DNA of 64,000 nucleotides, taken from an uncultured Ardenticatenia bacterium (lineage in GTDB: Bacteria > Chloroflexota > Anaerolineae > 4572-78 > NAK82). A program made the translations under genes and the position numbers. The stretch spans positions 1 through 64,000 of the forward strand of contig CAKZLO010000075.1 of assembly GCA_937127125.1 (NCBI GenBank), read 5' to 3'. Below the pieces are notes generated by a model. It was not told where the DNA came from. It worked only from the letters and a program-made list of their open reading frames with translations, and made no database searches. Shown piece by piece: positions 35,935-44,620 of this stretch (position 1 is its first letter; the number at the start of each line of letters is the position of its first letter).

Positions 35935-36918
35935 ATGACAAAGTGTAATTCAAACCTATTGCATCCATTGCTGGTGGTGATCAGTGTGGTGACTGTAGCG
36001 GTCATGATCAGCAGCCTCCTCGCTGCGGTTCCGGCTGCGGCAATGCAGGCGGGTACGTTGGTGCGCATACAGCCAGTGAGCCAGCAGGTCGCTGTCGGGC
36101 AGACTGCTACGATAGAGATTCGGATTGAGAATGTATCGGGGTTGTATGCTGCTGATGTCGAGCTGCGTTTCAATCCGGCCGTCTTGCAGGTGCAGGATGC
36201 GGACCCCGGGCGTGAAGGGGTTCAGATTCAACCTGGAAACTTTCCATCCCCTGATTTTCCCGCCCAGAATTCCGCTGACAACGCGGCAGGTGTCATCCGC
36301 TATGCCCTGACACAATTACCACCAAAATCTCCAGTTACGGGCAGCGGGTTGCTCGCGACGGTGGTCTTCCGTGGTCAGGCGGCAGGCACAGCTGATCTCA
36401 CGTTCAGTATTGTTAACCTGGCAAATGCCCAGGGTCAGCAAATTCCTGCTTCGTCGCAAGGTGGTAATATCATAGTTGGCGGAGGTGGTCCGCCGCCAGT
36501 GATCCCGACTCCGACGCCGATAACGTTGACCCCACTGCCAGTGACGTTGACTCCCCCACCGCCTGTGACCCTGACGCCGCCTCCTCCTACGCCGACGCGC
36601 TATGTGGTGCAGCGTGGTGATACGCTCTATTCTATTGCCCGTCGGTTTGGAGTAAGCATCTGGCAATTAGCCTCACTCAATAACATTTACAACATCAATT
36701 TAATCTATGTAGGTCAGGTGCTTATCATACCGGCTCCTGGTCCTACTCCGCCTGGGCCTGGACCGGCACCCAACCAGTATGTTGTACAGTTCGGCGATAC
36801 TCTGTTCTCCATAGCTCGCCGCTTCGGGGTGAGTGTCTGGCAACTGGCTTCGTACAACAATATTCCCAACCCTAACTACATTCGAGCCGGCCAAGTGTTG
36901 TTGATCCCGCCCCGCTGA
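35935..36918 (+). CDS. Secreted cohesin-domain protein with two LysM repeats
   Basis: A 327-residue protein after AGGAGGTAACT, a near-ideal ribosome site. Signal peptide 1-37 ends [10 protein letters not shown]. Cohesin-type domain about 40-178: [73 protein letters not shown] Pro/Thr linker (185-222) leads to two LysM domains, [20 protein letters not shown] and [20 protein letters not shown], each ending in a VGQVLIIP-type strand. LysM would hold it on peptidoglycan so the cohesin can receive a dockerin protein. It is separated from the next cohesin genes by two hairpins. Confidence 0.87.
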   Translation: MTKCNSNLLHPLLVVISVVTVAVMISSLLAAVPAAAMQAGTLVRIQPVSQQVAVGQTATIEIRIENVSGLYAADVELRFNPAVLQVQDADPGREGVQIQPGNFPSPDFPAQNSADNAAGVIRYALTQLPPKSPVTGSGLLATVVFRGQAAGTADLTFSIVNLANAQGQQIPASSQGGNIIVGGGGPPPVIPTPTPITLTPLPVTLTPPPPVTLTPPPPTPTRYVVQRGDTLYSIARRFGVSIWQLASLNNIYNINLIYVGQVLIIPAPGPTPPGPGPAPNQYVVQFGDTLFSIARRFGVSVWQLASYNNIPNPNYIRAGQVLLIPPR

Positions 36919-36930
36919 TGGCATCACTGC

Positions 36931-36963
36931 TGAGGGACAGGGAAGGCACATCCCTGTCCCTCA
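36931..36963 (+). terminator. Perfect 13-bp hairpin after the cohesin-LysM gene
   Basis: TGAGGGACAGGGA (36931-36943), a 7-base loop, and TCCCTGTCCCTCA (36951-36963). GC-rich and placed 12 bp after the stop; it lacks a T-tract. Confidence 0.6.
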
Positions 36964-36999
36964 CCACGAATTCTGGTTAGAATCCGCCGAGCTATGCGT

Positions 37000-37035
37000 C
37001 TAAGCTCTCTCCGTGCTGTTACGGAGAGAGCTTAG
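37000..37035 (+). terminator. Perfect 15-bp hairpin, second terminator
   Basis: CTAAGCTCTCTCCGT (37000-37014), 6-base loop, ACGGAGAGAGCTTAG (37021-37035), followed by GTGCTGTTTT. Typical intrinsic terminator shape. Coming after another hairpin, it insulates the cohesin-LysM gene from the downstream cohesin-subtilase operon. Confidence 0.7.
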
Positions 37036-37204
37036 GTGCTGTTTTGGGGACTGCGCTCGGGGCTGCCATCGTTGAGATAAATACCCCTTGCTCTTACAAT
37101 CAGGGTAGCAGGGGATAGAGCCGATGTGGGTGCAGAAGCCTCAGTGCGACTGCACATAACAGTTCACGACCGTTGTTGCTCTGAGCTTTGGCCTCTGCAA
37201 CGAC

Positions 37205-37232
37205 TTTGCACATGCGTAACGTTGGCTATAAT
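37205..37232 (+). promoter_or_regulatory. Promoter for the cohesin-subtilase operon
   Basis: TTTGCA (37205-37210), 16 bp, TATAAT (37227-37232), about 48 bp before the first gene. The -10 is perfect; the -35 is moderate. Confidence 0.5.
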
Positions 37233-37279
37233 TGAGTTGAATTGTATAGCCATTCGTAACATCGTTCAGAGTCCAAACC

Positions 37280-38002
37280 ATGCACTCTCTTGGATTTGAC
37301 ATTATCACTTGGGAAAGCGCTTTGGCGCTCGTGCAATGTCGGTGTCGCCGGTGTGTGGCGACGTCCATTTTGTTCTTGTTCGCATTGGTGTTAGCTGGCT
37401 GTGGCAGCGCTGGACAGCCCGCCACCGATATGCCTGCTCCATATGGTACATCAGAAGTTGTGCCCAGCGCGTTCGGTGAAGGCGGTTTGTCGCTTAATCC
37501 CATAGCTACTGCCAAGATGGATAAAGGTGACACCAATGCTGCCTCACTCAGCCAGCAGAGCGGGGGCTCAGCTGAGCAGATCCGATCATCCAGCATTGCA
37601 ACATTGTGCCTGGTACGTGCGGGAGAAGAAAGAACACATTTTGTGCGTGTAGACAACGTGCGAGACTTGTACGCTGTGGATATGAAGATCAAGTTCGACC
37701 CCACCCAGCTGCAGGCAGCTGATGCTGATGATCAGATGAGTGGTGTTCAGATCAGGCCCGGAGAGGCGCCACGCCCTGATTTTGTCGCAGTCAACAACGT
37801 TGACAACACGAAGGGTATTGTTCACTATATTGCCACACAGTTAGGTGATGATGCACCTTTCAGCGGTGGTGGGACGATCGCGACTATATTGTGGCAAGAG
37901 CGTAGTGCCCCAGATGCCGAGGTCTCGATCGAGCAGGTAATATTGGTGGACAAGAAGGCGGGGGCAATTGAAGTAGCGGTTCGAGATCATTGTAAACCGT
38001 AA
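37280..38002 (+). CDS. Cohesin-domain lipoprotein
   Basis: A 240-residue protein. Lipoprotein signal: FLFALVLAGCGSAG (lipobox LAGC, Cys about 41), after an N-terminus longer than usual; an internal start is possible but no better one is seen. The mature part is a low-complexity stretch to about 105 and then a cohesin-like domain: HFVRVDNVRDLYAVDMKIKF, LQAADADDQMSGVQIRPGE, GGGTIATILWQERSAPDAEV. It shares the ordered strand motifs with the proteins at 35935 and 38007. Membrane-anchored dockerin receptor by inference. Next gene starts 4 bp after its stop. Confidence 0.8.
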   Translation: MHSLGFDIITWESALALVQCRCRRCVATSILFLFALVLAGCGSAGQPATDMPAPYGTSEVVPSAFGEGGLSLNPIATAKMDKGDTNAASLSQQSGGSAEQIRSSSIATLCLVRAGEERTHFVRVDNVRDLYAVDMKIKFDPTQLQAADADDQMSGVQIRPGEAPRPDFVAVNNVDNTKGIVHYIATQLGDDAPFSGGGTIATILWQERSAPDAEVSIEQVILVDKKAGAIEVAVRDHCKP

Positions 38003-38006
38003 TTAC

Positions 38007-38999
38007 TTGGCTCAAGTGTTCTACAGTGCAATGATCAACAAGACGGTTGCTTGTGTAGGGCGAAAGCTGTCAGTGACGTTGCTGGCATTGGTACTGCTTG
38101 CCGCTTTGCTCTATGCCCCGGACAGCCTTGCCCAGACAAAGGCACGCATTTACTTGCAGCTCGCTCCTCTGCAGGATGAGAAGCAGCTGGTCGTGAACCT
38201 CATCGTGACGGGTGTCGCCGACCTGTATGGTGCAGATGTGCAACTGCACTTTGATCCGAGCCAGCTGCAGGTGGAGGATGCTAATCCGCGCCTTGAGGGC
38301 ATTCAAATTGCACCTGGACCTTTGCTGGCTGCTGATGAACGTTTTGTTGTGACAAATAAGGTGGATACCTCAGCTGGGCTGATCACCTTTGTGGTGACAC
38401 TTCTGAATCCAGCACCACCTGTTGACGGGGAAGGTGTGTTAGCGACAGTTGCGTTCCGCATATTGGGTAGCGGGCCCTATTCCATAGAGGTAACGCGTGC
38501 TCAATTGGTCTCCTCGAGCTTGACCACGATACCAGTAGAAAGTGAGGACCTCTTGCTACCCGGGCCCTCGGATCGCATTGTGCCGGACAGGCATATCATT
38601 CCGCAATGGGGTTGGTGGCTTGTCGGGATTGCAGGCCTGTTATTGTTAGTCATCATTCTTTCTGTTGTGTATCAACGACGTCAAGCAGCTGCTGTGAGAG
38701 GTGCTGTTGTTGTCGGCGATGGCAGCATACCGGTCGTGGAACAGAGTGCGAGCGAAGTCGCCGCCGCCTTGACGGAACAGGGTCGCCGTGCAATGCAGCG
38801 TGGTAATCTGGAGCTCGCTCACGAGCTGTTTAGCCGTGCAGTGGAGCGTGATCCGGCCAACACCGATGCTTGGTTGGGCAAGGGTTTGGTAGCACACCAG
38901 ATCAGCGAAAAGCGCATTTGTTTCCAGCGCGTGTTGGCGCTTGATCCTGATAATCCAGTTGCCCAAACTGAACTCCAGCAGCTTGAAAGGGCCAGCTGA
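38007..38999 (+). CDS. Cohesin-domain membrane protein with cytoplasmic TPR
   Basis: A 330-residue protein: signal or first membrane segment about 20-43, cohesin-like domain about 45-180 (VNLIVTGVADLYGADVQLHF, LQVEDANPRLEGIQIAPG, GEGVLATVAFRILGSGPYSI), a membrane helix about 200-222 (GWWLVGIAGLLLLVIILSVV), and a cytoplasmic tail with TPR-like repeats (RRAMQRGNLELAHELFSRAV, DPANTDAWLGKGLVAHQI). Topology: cohesin outside, TPR inside, so it could pass the docking state to the cytoplasm or scaffold partners. The stop codon is directly followed by the ATG of the subtilase gene. Confidence 0.83.
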   Translation: MAQVFYSAMINKTVACVGRKLSVTLLALVLLAALLYAPDSLAQTKARIYLQLAPLQDEKQLVVNLIVTGVADLYGADVQLHFDPSQLQVEDANPRLEGIQIAPGPLLAADERFVVTNKVDTSAGLITFVVTLLNPAPPVDGEGVLATVAFRILGSGPYSIEVTRAQLVSSSLTTIPVESEDLLLPGPSDRIVPDRHIIPQWGWWLVGIAGLLLLVIILSVVYQRRQAAAVRGAVVVGDGSIPVVEQSASEVAAALTEQGRRAMQRGNLELAHELFSRAVERDPANTDAWLGKGLVAHQISEKRICFQRVLALDPDNPVAQTELQQLERAS

Positions 39000-40763
39000 A
39001 TGAAGTTGGTGCATCGTCTTCATCGCCGAAGCAGACGGTTCTGGTTCTGGCTGGGCTTGCTTATCCTGCTGGTCAGCACGATGTCACCCTGTCTTGCCCA
39101 GCAACCAGACAGTCCGCCACAGACTACTCGGGTGATTGTTGCGTTATGGCCACCTCCTGAGGGAGCCGACATTGCCGCACAAGCAGATGTGATAGCACAG
39201 GCACAAGATTCGCTGCTAGCCAGCATTTCCGGCGTTGATTTTCAACCGTTGTACCGTTACCGCATTGTGCCGGGTCTGGCTGGTACGGTGACATTACAAG
39301 GTTGGCAAGCTCTAGTGAGCAACCCGTTGGTTCGCGCAGTTGCATTAGACTTGCCTGTACAAGCTGCGCTGGGTGAAAGTGTTTCTGTAGTCCGAGCTGA
39401 CCGAGTGTGGGCTGAATTCAGATTGACTGGTGCTGGTGTCAACATCGCCGTGCTCGATAGCGGATACGATCCCGCTCATCCTGACATCAATGACAGTATT
39501 GTAGCGCAGCATTGTTTCAATCGTGGCACTTGTCCTCCAGCCAACACTGACGAGGGTGATAGCGCACGTGATGAGAATGGACATGGCACGCACGTTACTG
39601 GCATCATCACCGGACGCGGGAGCATTGCGCCGCGTGGCATCGCGCCGGACTCTGCCATCGTGGCCGTGCGTGTTCTTAACAGCGCTGGCAGTGGTTGGAC
39701 TTCAGATGTGGTGGCAGGCATAGATTGGGTGGTTGCCAACCAGGCGCGTCTGAACGTGCGCATTATGAATCTCAGTTTGGGCGGAGGAGCTTATGCTGGC
39801 ACGTGTGACACAGCGGATGCCAACACTATGCTGTATGCTTCCGCTGTACAAGCGGCACAGCGCGCCGGTATCGTCGTGTTTGCCGCAGCGGGCAACGGCG
39901 CTATGGCTGACAAAATGATGACACCAGCGTGTATCTCAGGCGTGGTAGCTGTCGGCAGCACTTATGACGCCAACTTGGGATCATACACGTGGGGCGGGGC
40001 CAATCCCATTTGTACCGATGCGAATACAGCGATTGATCAGATAGCTTGTACCAGCAACAGCAGCTCAGCATTGGACTTGCTGGCTCCAGGTGTGGTGATA
40101 ACCTCAGCTGGACTGGGCGGTGGTGTGAGCAATCGGTCCGGCACGTCTATGGCGACACCCCATGCATCTGCCATCGCAGCGCTATTGTTACAAGCGCAGC
40201 CGGCTCTTACCGCTGCACAAATCGAGAGTATTCTCAAGGAAACTGGGGTGCCAATTACAGATCCAAGAAACGGTCGTGTCACGCCAAGAGTGGATGCTTA
40301 TGCTGCCGTGCAGAGGGTTACAGGCGGAGGGGGATCTGGGGCATCGATCACGGGGACTGTGCTCTTGCAAGGTCGTGGTACGCACGACGGTACTGCCATT
40401 TATATAAGCAGTCAGCCGTGTACCCAGGCTCTCTCGGGCAACCAGGTTGCGACTACAAATGCCCAAGGCTACTTCCAGCTGCAGCCCGCGCAGGCGATAC
40501 AATGTTTGTCTGCTGTGCGACCCGGATTCTTGGGAGCGCAGAGGTCAACCCCATCTGGGCCGCTTGGCACGATCGTGTTGCTGGCCGGAGACATGAACGG
40601 TGATAACCTGATCGACATTTTCGATATAGCGGCCGTCGCTGGACGTTATGGCGGAAGCGACCCAGTGGCCGATTTCAATGGCGACCGCACTGTCAACATT
40701 TTCGATTTGGTTATCGCAGCGATTAACTATGGAAGGCGTGGTCCTCTGACTGACTGGCGCTAG
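39000..40763 (+). CDS. Subtilisin-like (S8) protease with C-terminal dockerin
   Basis: A 587-residue secreted protease. Signal segment about 14-33. A propeptide-like region about 42-120 precedes the S8 domain. Catalytic triad: Asp153 in NIAVLDSGYD, His195 in NGHGTHVTG, Ser383 in SGTSMATPHAS; oxyanion Asn about 299 in AAAGNG. A small beta-domain (about 443-525, SITGTVLLQGRGTHDG) follows. Residues about 530-578 form a dockerin: two 12-residue calcium loops, DMNGDNLIDIFD and DFNGDRTVNIFD, each followed by a helix. Expected to be secreted and held by the cohesin proteins encoded just upstream. Substrate unknown; it may also free itself or process other envelope proteins. Confidence 0.92.
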   Translation: MKLVHRLHRRSRRFWFWLGLLILLVSTMSPCLAQQPDSPPQTTRVIVALWPPPEGADIAAQADVIAQAQDSLLASISGVDFQPLYRYRIVPGLAGTVTLQGWQALVSNPLVRAVALDLPVQAALGESVSVVRADRVWAEFRLTGAGVNIAVLDSGYDPAHPDINDSIVAQHCFNRGTCPPANTDEGDSARDENGHGTHVTGIITGRGSIAPRGIAPDSAIVAVRVLNSAGSGWTSDVVAGIDWVVANQARLNVRIMNLSLGGGAYAGTCDTADANTMLYASAVQAAQRAGIVVFAAAGNGAMADKMMTPACISGVVAVGSTYDANLGSYTWGGANPICTDANTAIDQIACTSNSSSALDLLAPGVVITSAGLGGGVSNRSGTSMATPHASAIAALLLQAQPALTAAQIESILKETGVPITDPRNGRVTPRVDAYAAVQRVTGGGGSGASITGTVLLQGRGTHDGTAIYISSQPCTQALSGNQVATTNAQGYFQLQPAQAIQCLSAVRPGFLGAQRSTPSGPLGTIVLLAGDMNGDNLIDIFDIAAVAGRYGGSDPVADFNGDRTVNIFDLVIAAINYGRRGPLTDWR

Positions 40764-40832
40764 GCAATACGCTGTGCATTTTGCTCCGTTTGGCTTCCGG
40801 CAAAAGCTCCTCTTGGTTTGACACGCTGACAC

Positions 40833-43412
40833 TCAAGGTGCACCCACAACGACATTCGTCAAGTGCACAGCATTTGAGACCAGATTGCCGGTTGCGTCAA
40901 ATACGTCGAGCCGCTGACCATCGCTCGGCCGGTACATGCCAACTAGGACGGGATATTCGCCGGGCGGTGTGTCTACATAGATGTGCAGTGCATGGTGATC
41001 AGCAATCACCTGTCCCGGTCGCCAGAGGTAGGTGGGGTATGTCCAGCAGACGGGGCGTCCATCAGACTGAGCCCAAATTGACCCTTCTTGTTCCAAGTGC
41101 ACGAACACGTGATAGTCCTCCTCAATTTTGCTCAGCACCTGCCAGTACAGGGTTACAGTCAGCCGACCGTCAGGATAGGCACGTTGGACGTCCAGATCGT
41201 AACTCACCAGTCGGACAAGGCCGCCCAGGTCAGCTTGGACGCTGTGTCTGCCATGTTTCGGGCGCGCGAAGGCGGCTGGTGGTGTGTCAAAGTCGAAAGC
41301 GGCTGCCAGTGTGTTGTAGTCGAGCTGACCAAGCCGAGCATCTGATGGACGATTCTGGTAGACCACAAGCCCTTTGCCATTGGTCAGCTTCACCTCAGCA
41401 AAGACCTCGTATTCTGTCTGGATGCGTTGCATATCTATCGACTGTGCGTCCACTACAGTGCTGGCAATGAGATAATACTTGGGCTGAGCGTCGCACGCCC
41501 GTGCTGCATGGCGCGTGTACCAGGCTGTGATATCTGCCTCTTCATTGCTTCCATAATCGCCTTGTAACTGCCCGTTCGCATAAAGTGCCCCAATTGCTTT
41601 CCAACCTGTGCGATGTGGAAAGCCGAAGAAGCCGGTGGGAGGCGGCTGCGCATAAGGCGTCCAGTAGATTGCAGTGCGCCCAGCCGGCCAGTCTGTTCGA
41701 AACTCAACATCTTGGCGCAAGTATGCCAACCACAGGTAACCGGAAAACAATCCCAGAACCACCAATCCTATCGCCGCCAGCGGCCAAGAAAGCTGAAAGC
41801 GCCATAGAGGGGTAGTAAGCTCTTTTGGTGATACCAGATAACGAGCTGCCATAACAACCGACAGCGCGGCGAGGAGCGTCCACGCGGGGACGATGGTGTA
41901 AATGTGAGTGAGCGGCAACGCTACTCCAAAGTTGTAGCCGAGAAAAGCTGTTGCTAACCATAGCACAATGGCACGCTGACCATCGTCCAGTTCTGCTGAG
42001 GTGAACGCACCTAACAGCAGCAACAGGAAGGGGAGAAAGGCCAGATCTACCCATGGTGTGCGAAATGCCTCGGGGTAGATCATCAGAGCTAGGATAGCCA
42101 GTACCAGCATCATCGGGAACCACCACGATGCTCCCCTTAGCTGCCGCACAAGGGGTGCCTGTCGGCAAGCCCATGCCAAGAAACCGAGTACCAGAATACC
42201 AGTTAGTGCGTAATAGTAAAAGGAGGTGTAGAACACGTTGAAGTGCTGGAAGCTTGCTAGATTGTTCTTGAGCAATGTACCGCCGATACGGTCACTCAGA
42301 TAATCCCCAGTTCGTGTTGCTTGCGCGTCCAGCCCATATGGCAGATAGAACATGCCGGCCACCAGAAGCGTGGTGACAACGGCCACGAGCACGCCCCGGA
42401 GAATTGGTAGGCTATTTGCTGTCCTTCTCTCACGCCACCACGCTTTGATGATGATGTAGATTATTGGTGGCAGTATGAGCAGTGCATCGTAATGGGCAAG
42501 CAAGGCGCTTCCTATAAAAAGGCCGCACAAGGCCAGCCAGCGCGAGCTGCCTTGCCGCCGCCATTGCCAGCTGCACCACAACGCCAGTCCACTCAGCAAC
42601 ACTACTAGCACTTGGTATTGGACAATACGCGAGAAGGCCACCATGAAGCCGTTGAGCGCGAGGAGAACAGCTGCTGCCACTCCGACGCCGGTTGCCGCTC
42701 GATAACCTTTGAACAGGCTGGAGGCTAACAGGAATCCCAACAGTGGGATTAAAGTGCCTGCCAGTGCAAACGGCAGTCGTGCCATACCCTCATCGATGTT
42801 TCTGGCGAGACCCCAAACTGCTGTGGTCAACAACACTTCGGCTGGACCCTTACCCCGCAGAAGAAGCGCATCCTCGTGACCCTCAAGGGCATCGGCTGCT
42901 GCCAGCATCACCAGAGCCTCATCACCCTGAAACTCGCTATAGTCGAGCCAGGCGAAGCGAAACAGAGCGCCTAGGATGGCAATAACAAGCACCAAAAGGA
43001 GAATAGTTCGCTGAGAGCTCGCTGGCATGGATGAGTGTCCTGAGAACGAGATCGTCCTGGTGCGGTCGGTGGGCATAGTAAATAGGGGTATGAGTGCAAA
43101 CGTGTCAAGACCAACTAACTCAGCCCAACTTGGTATGTGACCAGGAAGGTAATGCAATAGCAACATGAAGCAGAAGACGTATGCATAACTCAGCCCTATG
43201 CCGACCACCCAGCGGGTAAGCTGGCTAGCATCGCGCAGCAATGCCTCCGCCCAGAGCAGGCCTGGTATACACAACAGGAGCAGCACTCCCCACGCACGCA
43301 CGGGCACATTTTCCGGCAATATGAGTGCTATGTGGCCCAACAGTAGAAGTATTATAAAAACACTTTTAGGCGGGTTAAGGAACTTTGCCACCGCAGGTTC
43401 AAACCGCATCAC
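40833..43412 (-). CDS. GT39/ArnT-like polytopic glycosyltransferase
   Basis: An 859-residue protein with about 13 membrane segments in residues 15-590 and a soluble C-terminal domain of about 260 residues. GT-C hallmarks: FRFAWLDYSEFQGDEALVML (acidic first loop), LLLRGKGPAEVLLTTAVWGL, and FMVAFSRIVQYQVLVVLLSG. These enzymes move a sugar from a polyprenyl phosphate to an outer acceptor. The C-terminal part (YWQVLSKIEEDYHVFVHL, PGQVIADHHALHIYVDTPPG) is a beta-sandwich often attached to such proteins in Chloroflexota, as far as I recall. Acceptor could be surface proteins like those encoded next to it; unproven. Confidence 0.82.
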   Translation of the reverse strand: MMRFEPAVAKFLNPPKSVFIILLLLGHIALILPENVPVRAWGVLLLLCIPGLLWAEALLRDASQLTRWVVGIGLSYAYVFCFMLLLHYLPGHIPSWAELVGLDTFALIPLFTMPTDRTRTISFSGHSSMPASSQRTILLLVLVIAILGALFRFAWLDYSEFQGDEALVMLAAADALEGHEDALLLRGKGPAEVLLTTAVWGLARNIDEGMARLPFALAGTLIPLLGFLLASSLFKGYRAATGVGVAAAVLLALNGFMVAFSRIVQYQVLVVLLSGLALWCSWQWRRQGSSRWLALCGLFIGSALLAHYDALLILPPIIYIIIKAWWRERRTANSLPILRGVLVAVVTTLLVAGMFYLPYGLDAQATRTGDYLSDRIGGTLLKNNLASFQHFNVFYTSFYYYALTGILVLGFLAWACRQAPLVRQLRGASWWFPMMLVLAILALMIYPEAFRTPWVDLAFLPFLLLLLGAFTSAELDDGQRAIVLWLATAFLGYNFGVALPLTHIYTIVPAWTLLAALSVVMAARYLVSPKELTTPLWRFQLSWPLAAIGLVVLGLFSGYLWLAYLRQDVEFRTDWPAGRTAIYWTPYAQPPPTGFFGFPHRTGWKAIGALYANGQLQGDYGSNEEADITAWYTRHAARACDAQPKYYLIASTVVDAQSIDMQRIQTEYEVFAEVKLTNGKGLVVYQNRPSDARLGQLDYNTLAAAFDFDTPPAAFARPKHGRHSVQADLGGLVRLVSYDLDVQRAYPDGRLTVTLYWQVLSKIEEDYHVFVHLEQEGSIWAQSDGRPVCWTYPTYLWRPGQVIADHHALHIYVDTPPGEYPVLVGMYRPSDGQRLDVFDATGNLVSNAVHLTNVVVGAP

Positions 43413-44067
43413 ACTAGTTGCATGAGACCTTGTGCCATGTTTAGCATTTATTCACCAGCGAACGCACATCATGGCACAGTTCATTGTCTTTGGGAAATCT
43501 CTGAACGAACGAGTCATCTGTTGGAAGCAGCCATCCATAAATTGTAACAGTACTAGTGATTATCCGCAGGCGGTTTGGGATTTGAGGAGCCCTGTCCGAT
43601 GTAGTCTGTGGGGGTATGAGCAGCCCAGCGGAGTGCTACGGAGGACGGAGCCACAGAGACGATGGGGCAAGAATGTGCCTTGGGCAGTCTACCACTTAGC
43701 GAGATGGAGTACACAGAGTACACACTGCAGCGGTTGGGGGAGCCGGTTATGAGACGCTGGCCGGGTAGGTAGTTGCGCTGAGTAGTCCAGAGAGCCGTTC
43801 AGCGGTTTGGACTGGTGAGTCGCCGGTGATCACTGAAATGGCGTACAGCGTCCCGCGGAACGGGAGGAACATCTGGTTGCAACATCGGGAGTTGTGGATG
43901 CGCTGTCTGGGGAGCGTACTGGGGTTGACTGCAGATCCGGAGGACCCTTGTACCCTGTTAGCAGGCATCCGTGTCATTTTCGTCCCTACCACCACTCTGA
44001 CATTTGCAGTCCACCATCCCTTTCCCAAGGCAGGTTGGACTTGTGGGTAATCACTAGAAAACCTATC
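43413..44067. other. Gene-poor region upstream of the ncRNA candidate
   Basis: About 650 bp with no supported gene. On the minus strand a frame of 150 codons (43747-44199) overlaps it; its C-terminal part (RGTLYAISVITGD) looks mildly protein-like, but it crosses the promoter and start of the RNA candidate and has no ribosome site, so it may be a decayed gene at best. Confidence 0.5.
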
Positions 44068-44096
44068 TTGAAATGGATAGCCATTTGTGATATAAT
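44068..44096 (+). promoter_or_regulatory. Near-perfect promoter of an apparent non-coding transcript
   Basis: TTGAAA (44068-44073), 17 bp, TATAAT (44091-44096). No coding gene follows on the plus strand before the next strong hairpin. Confidence 0.72.
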
Positions 44097-44102
44097 AAAA
44101 GT

Positions 44103-44345
44103 AAGCAGCGAAAACTCGCTCAGAGTAATGGCAGGTGTCAGACGTAGTGGGTTTATTCTTTACACGTGCAAGCCTGCCTATAGCACGAGGATGGTGCACA
44201 ACGGGTCTGAGCTAAAGAAGGCCAGCAGTGAACACCCCTATCGGTGAACGATAGTCCGCTCTGGGCGGGTTGGTTTGGTTGCTTATAAGCAATTGAATAG
44301 AGTTTTACAAGAAGAGCCACGGCTTCGGACGCCGTGGCTCAATCT
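44103..44345 (+). ncRNA. Candidate structured small RNA, about 240 nt
   Basis: Bounded by the promoter above and the hairpin at 44314-44340. Ordered helices seen: GCTCAGA (44118-44124) with TCTGAGC (44206-44212) closing a domain; inside it GGCAGG (44130-44135) with CCTGCC (44173-44178) and GCAC (44183-44186) with GTGC (44194-44197). Then CTATCG (44238-44243) with CGATAG (44249-44254), CCGC with GCGG (44256-44268), and the self-complementary TTGCTTATAAGCAA (44279-44292). I do not recognise RNase P, tmRNA, SRP or 6S cores, though 6S cannot be ruled out by eye. A 39-codon frame within it has no ribosome site. Confidence 0.5.
44314..44340. terminator. Bidirectional hairpin between ncRNA candidate and ferredoxin gene
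   Basis: GAGCCACGGC (44314-44323), 7-base loop, GCCGTGGCTC (44331-44340). On the minus strand, coming from the ferredoxin gene, the stem is followed by TTCTTGT, the better T-tract; on the plus strand by AATCTTTG. Confidence 0.65.
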
Positions 44346-44392
44346 TTGCCTGACAACTTCACAATGGACAGTGTCTCTGCTGGGCGGTAGAG

Positions 44393-44590
44393 CTATTCCT
44401 CAGTGACCGTGATCGCTTCCTCAGGACACGCTGCCACACAGGCCTCGCAGCCTATACAGTCTTCAGGGCGTATTGCCTCCGCGACATCCTTGCCGTCCTT
44501 TTGGGTGATGACCAGTACCTCACTGGGGCAGCTATCTACGCAGTCCCCGCATGCCTGGCATTTATCCCAGTCGATGATGATCTTGTACAT
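44393..44590 (-). CDS. 2[4Fe-4S] ferredoxin
   Basis: A 65-residue protein with two cluster motifs, CQACGDCVDSCP and CIGCEACVAACP, each Cys-x2-Cys-x2-Cys-x3-Cys-Pro. No extra domain. It carries electrons at low potential in the cytoplasm, possibly to the 2-hydroxyacyl-CoA dehydratase activase encoded at 47268, which depends on such a donor (inference). It follows rnhB by 30 bp in the same direction. Confidence 0.93.
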   Translation of the reverse strand: MYKIIIDWDKCQACGDCVDSCPSEVLVITQKDGKDVAEAIRPEDCIGCEACVAACPEEAITVTEE

Positions 44591-44620
44591 AGATGTCCTC
44601 CCTGGCTCTCTCTAGAGATT

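Noticed and set aside
40587-40730. The subtilase C-terminus as a generic EF-hand pair
   Set aside because: Two F-hand type loops of 12 residues about 20 residues apart at the extreme C-terminus, with cohesin genes adjacent, fit a dockerin much better.
43380-43400. GGTTCAAAC resembling a tRNA T-loop
   Set aside because: It lies inside the start of the GT39-like gene and no cloverleaf arms or anticodon stem fit around it.
43747-44199. 150-codon minus-strand frame
   Set aside because: It crosses a near-perfect plus-strand promoter and the RNA candidate, lacks a ribosome site and matches no family I know.
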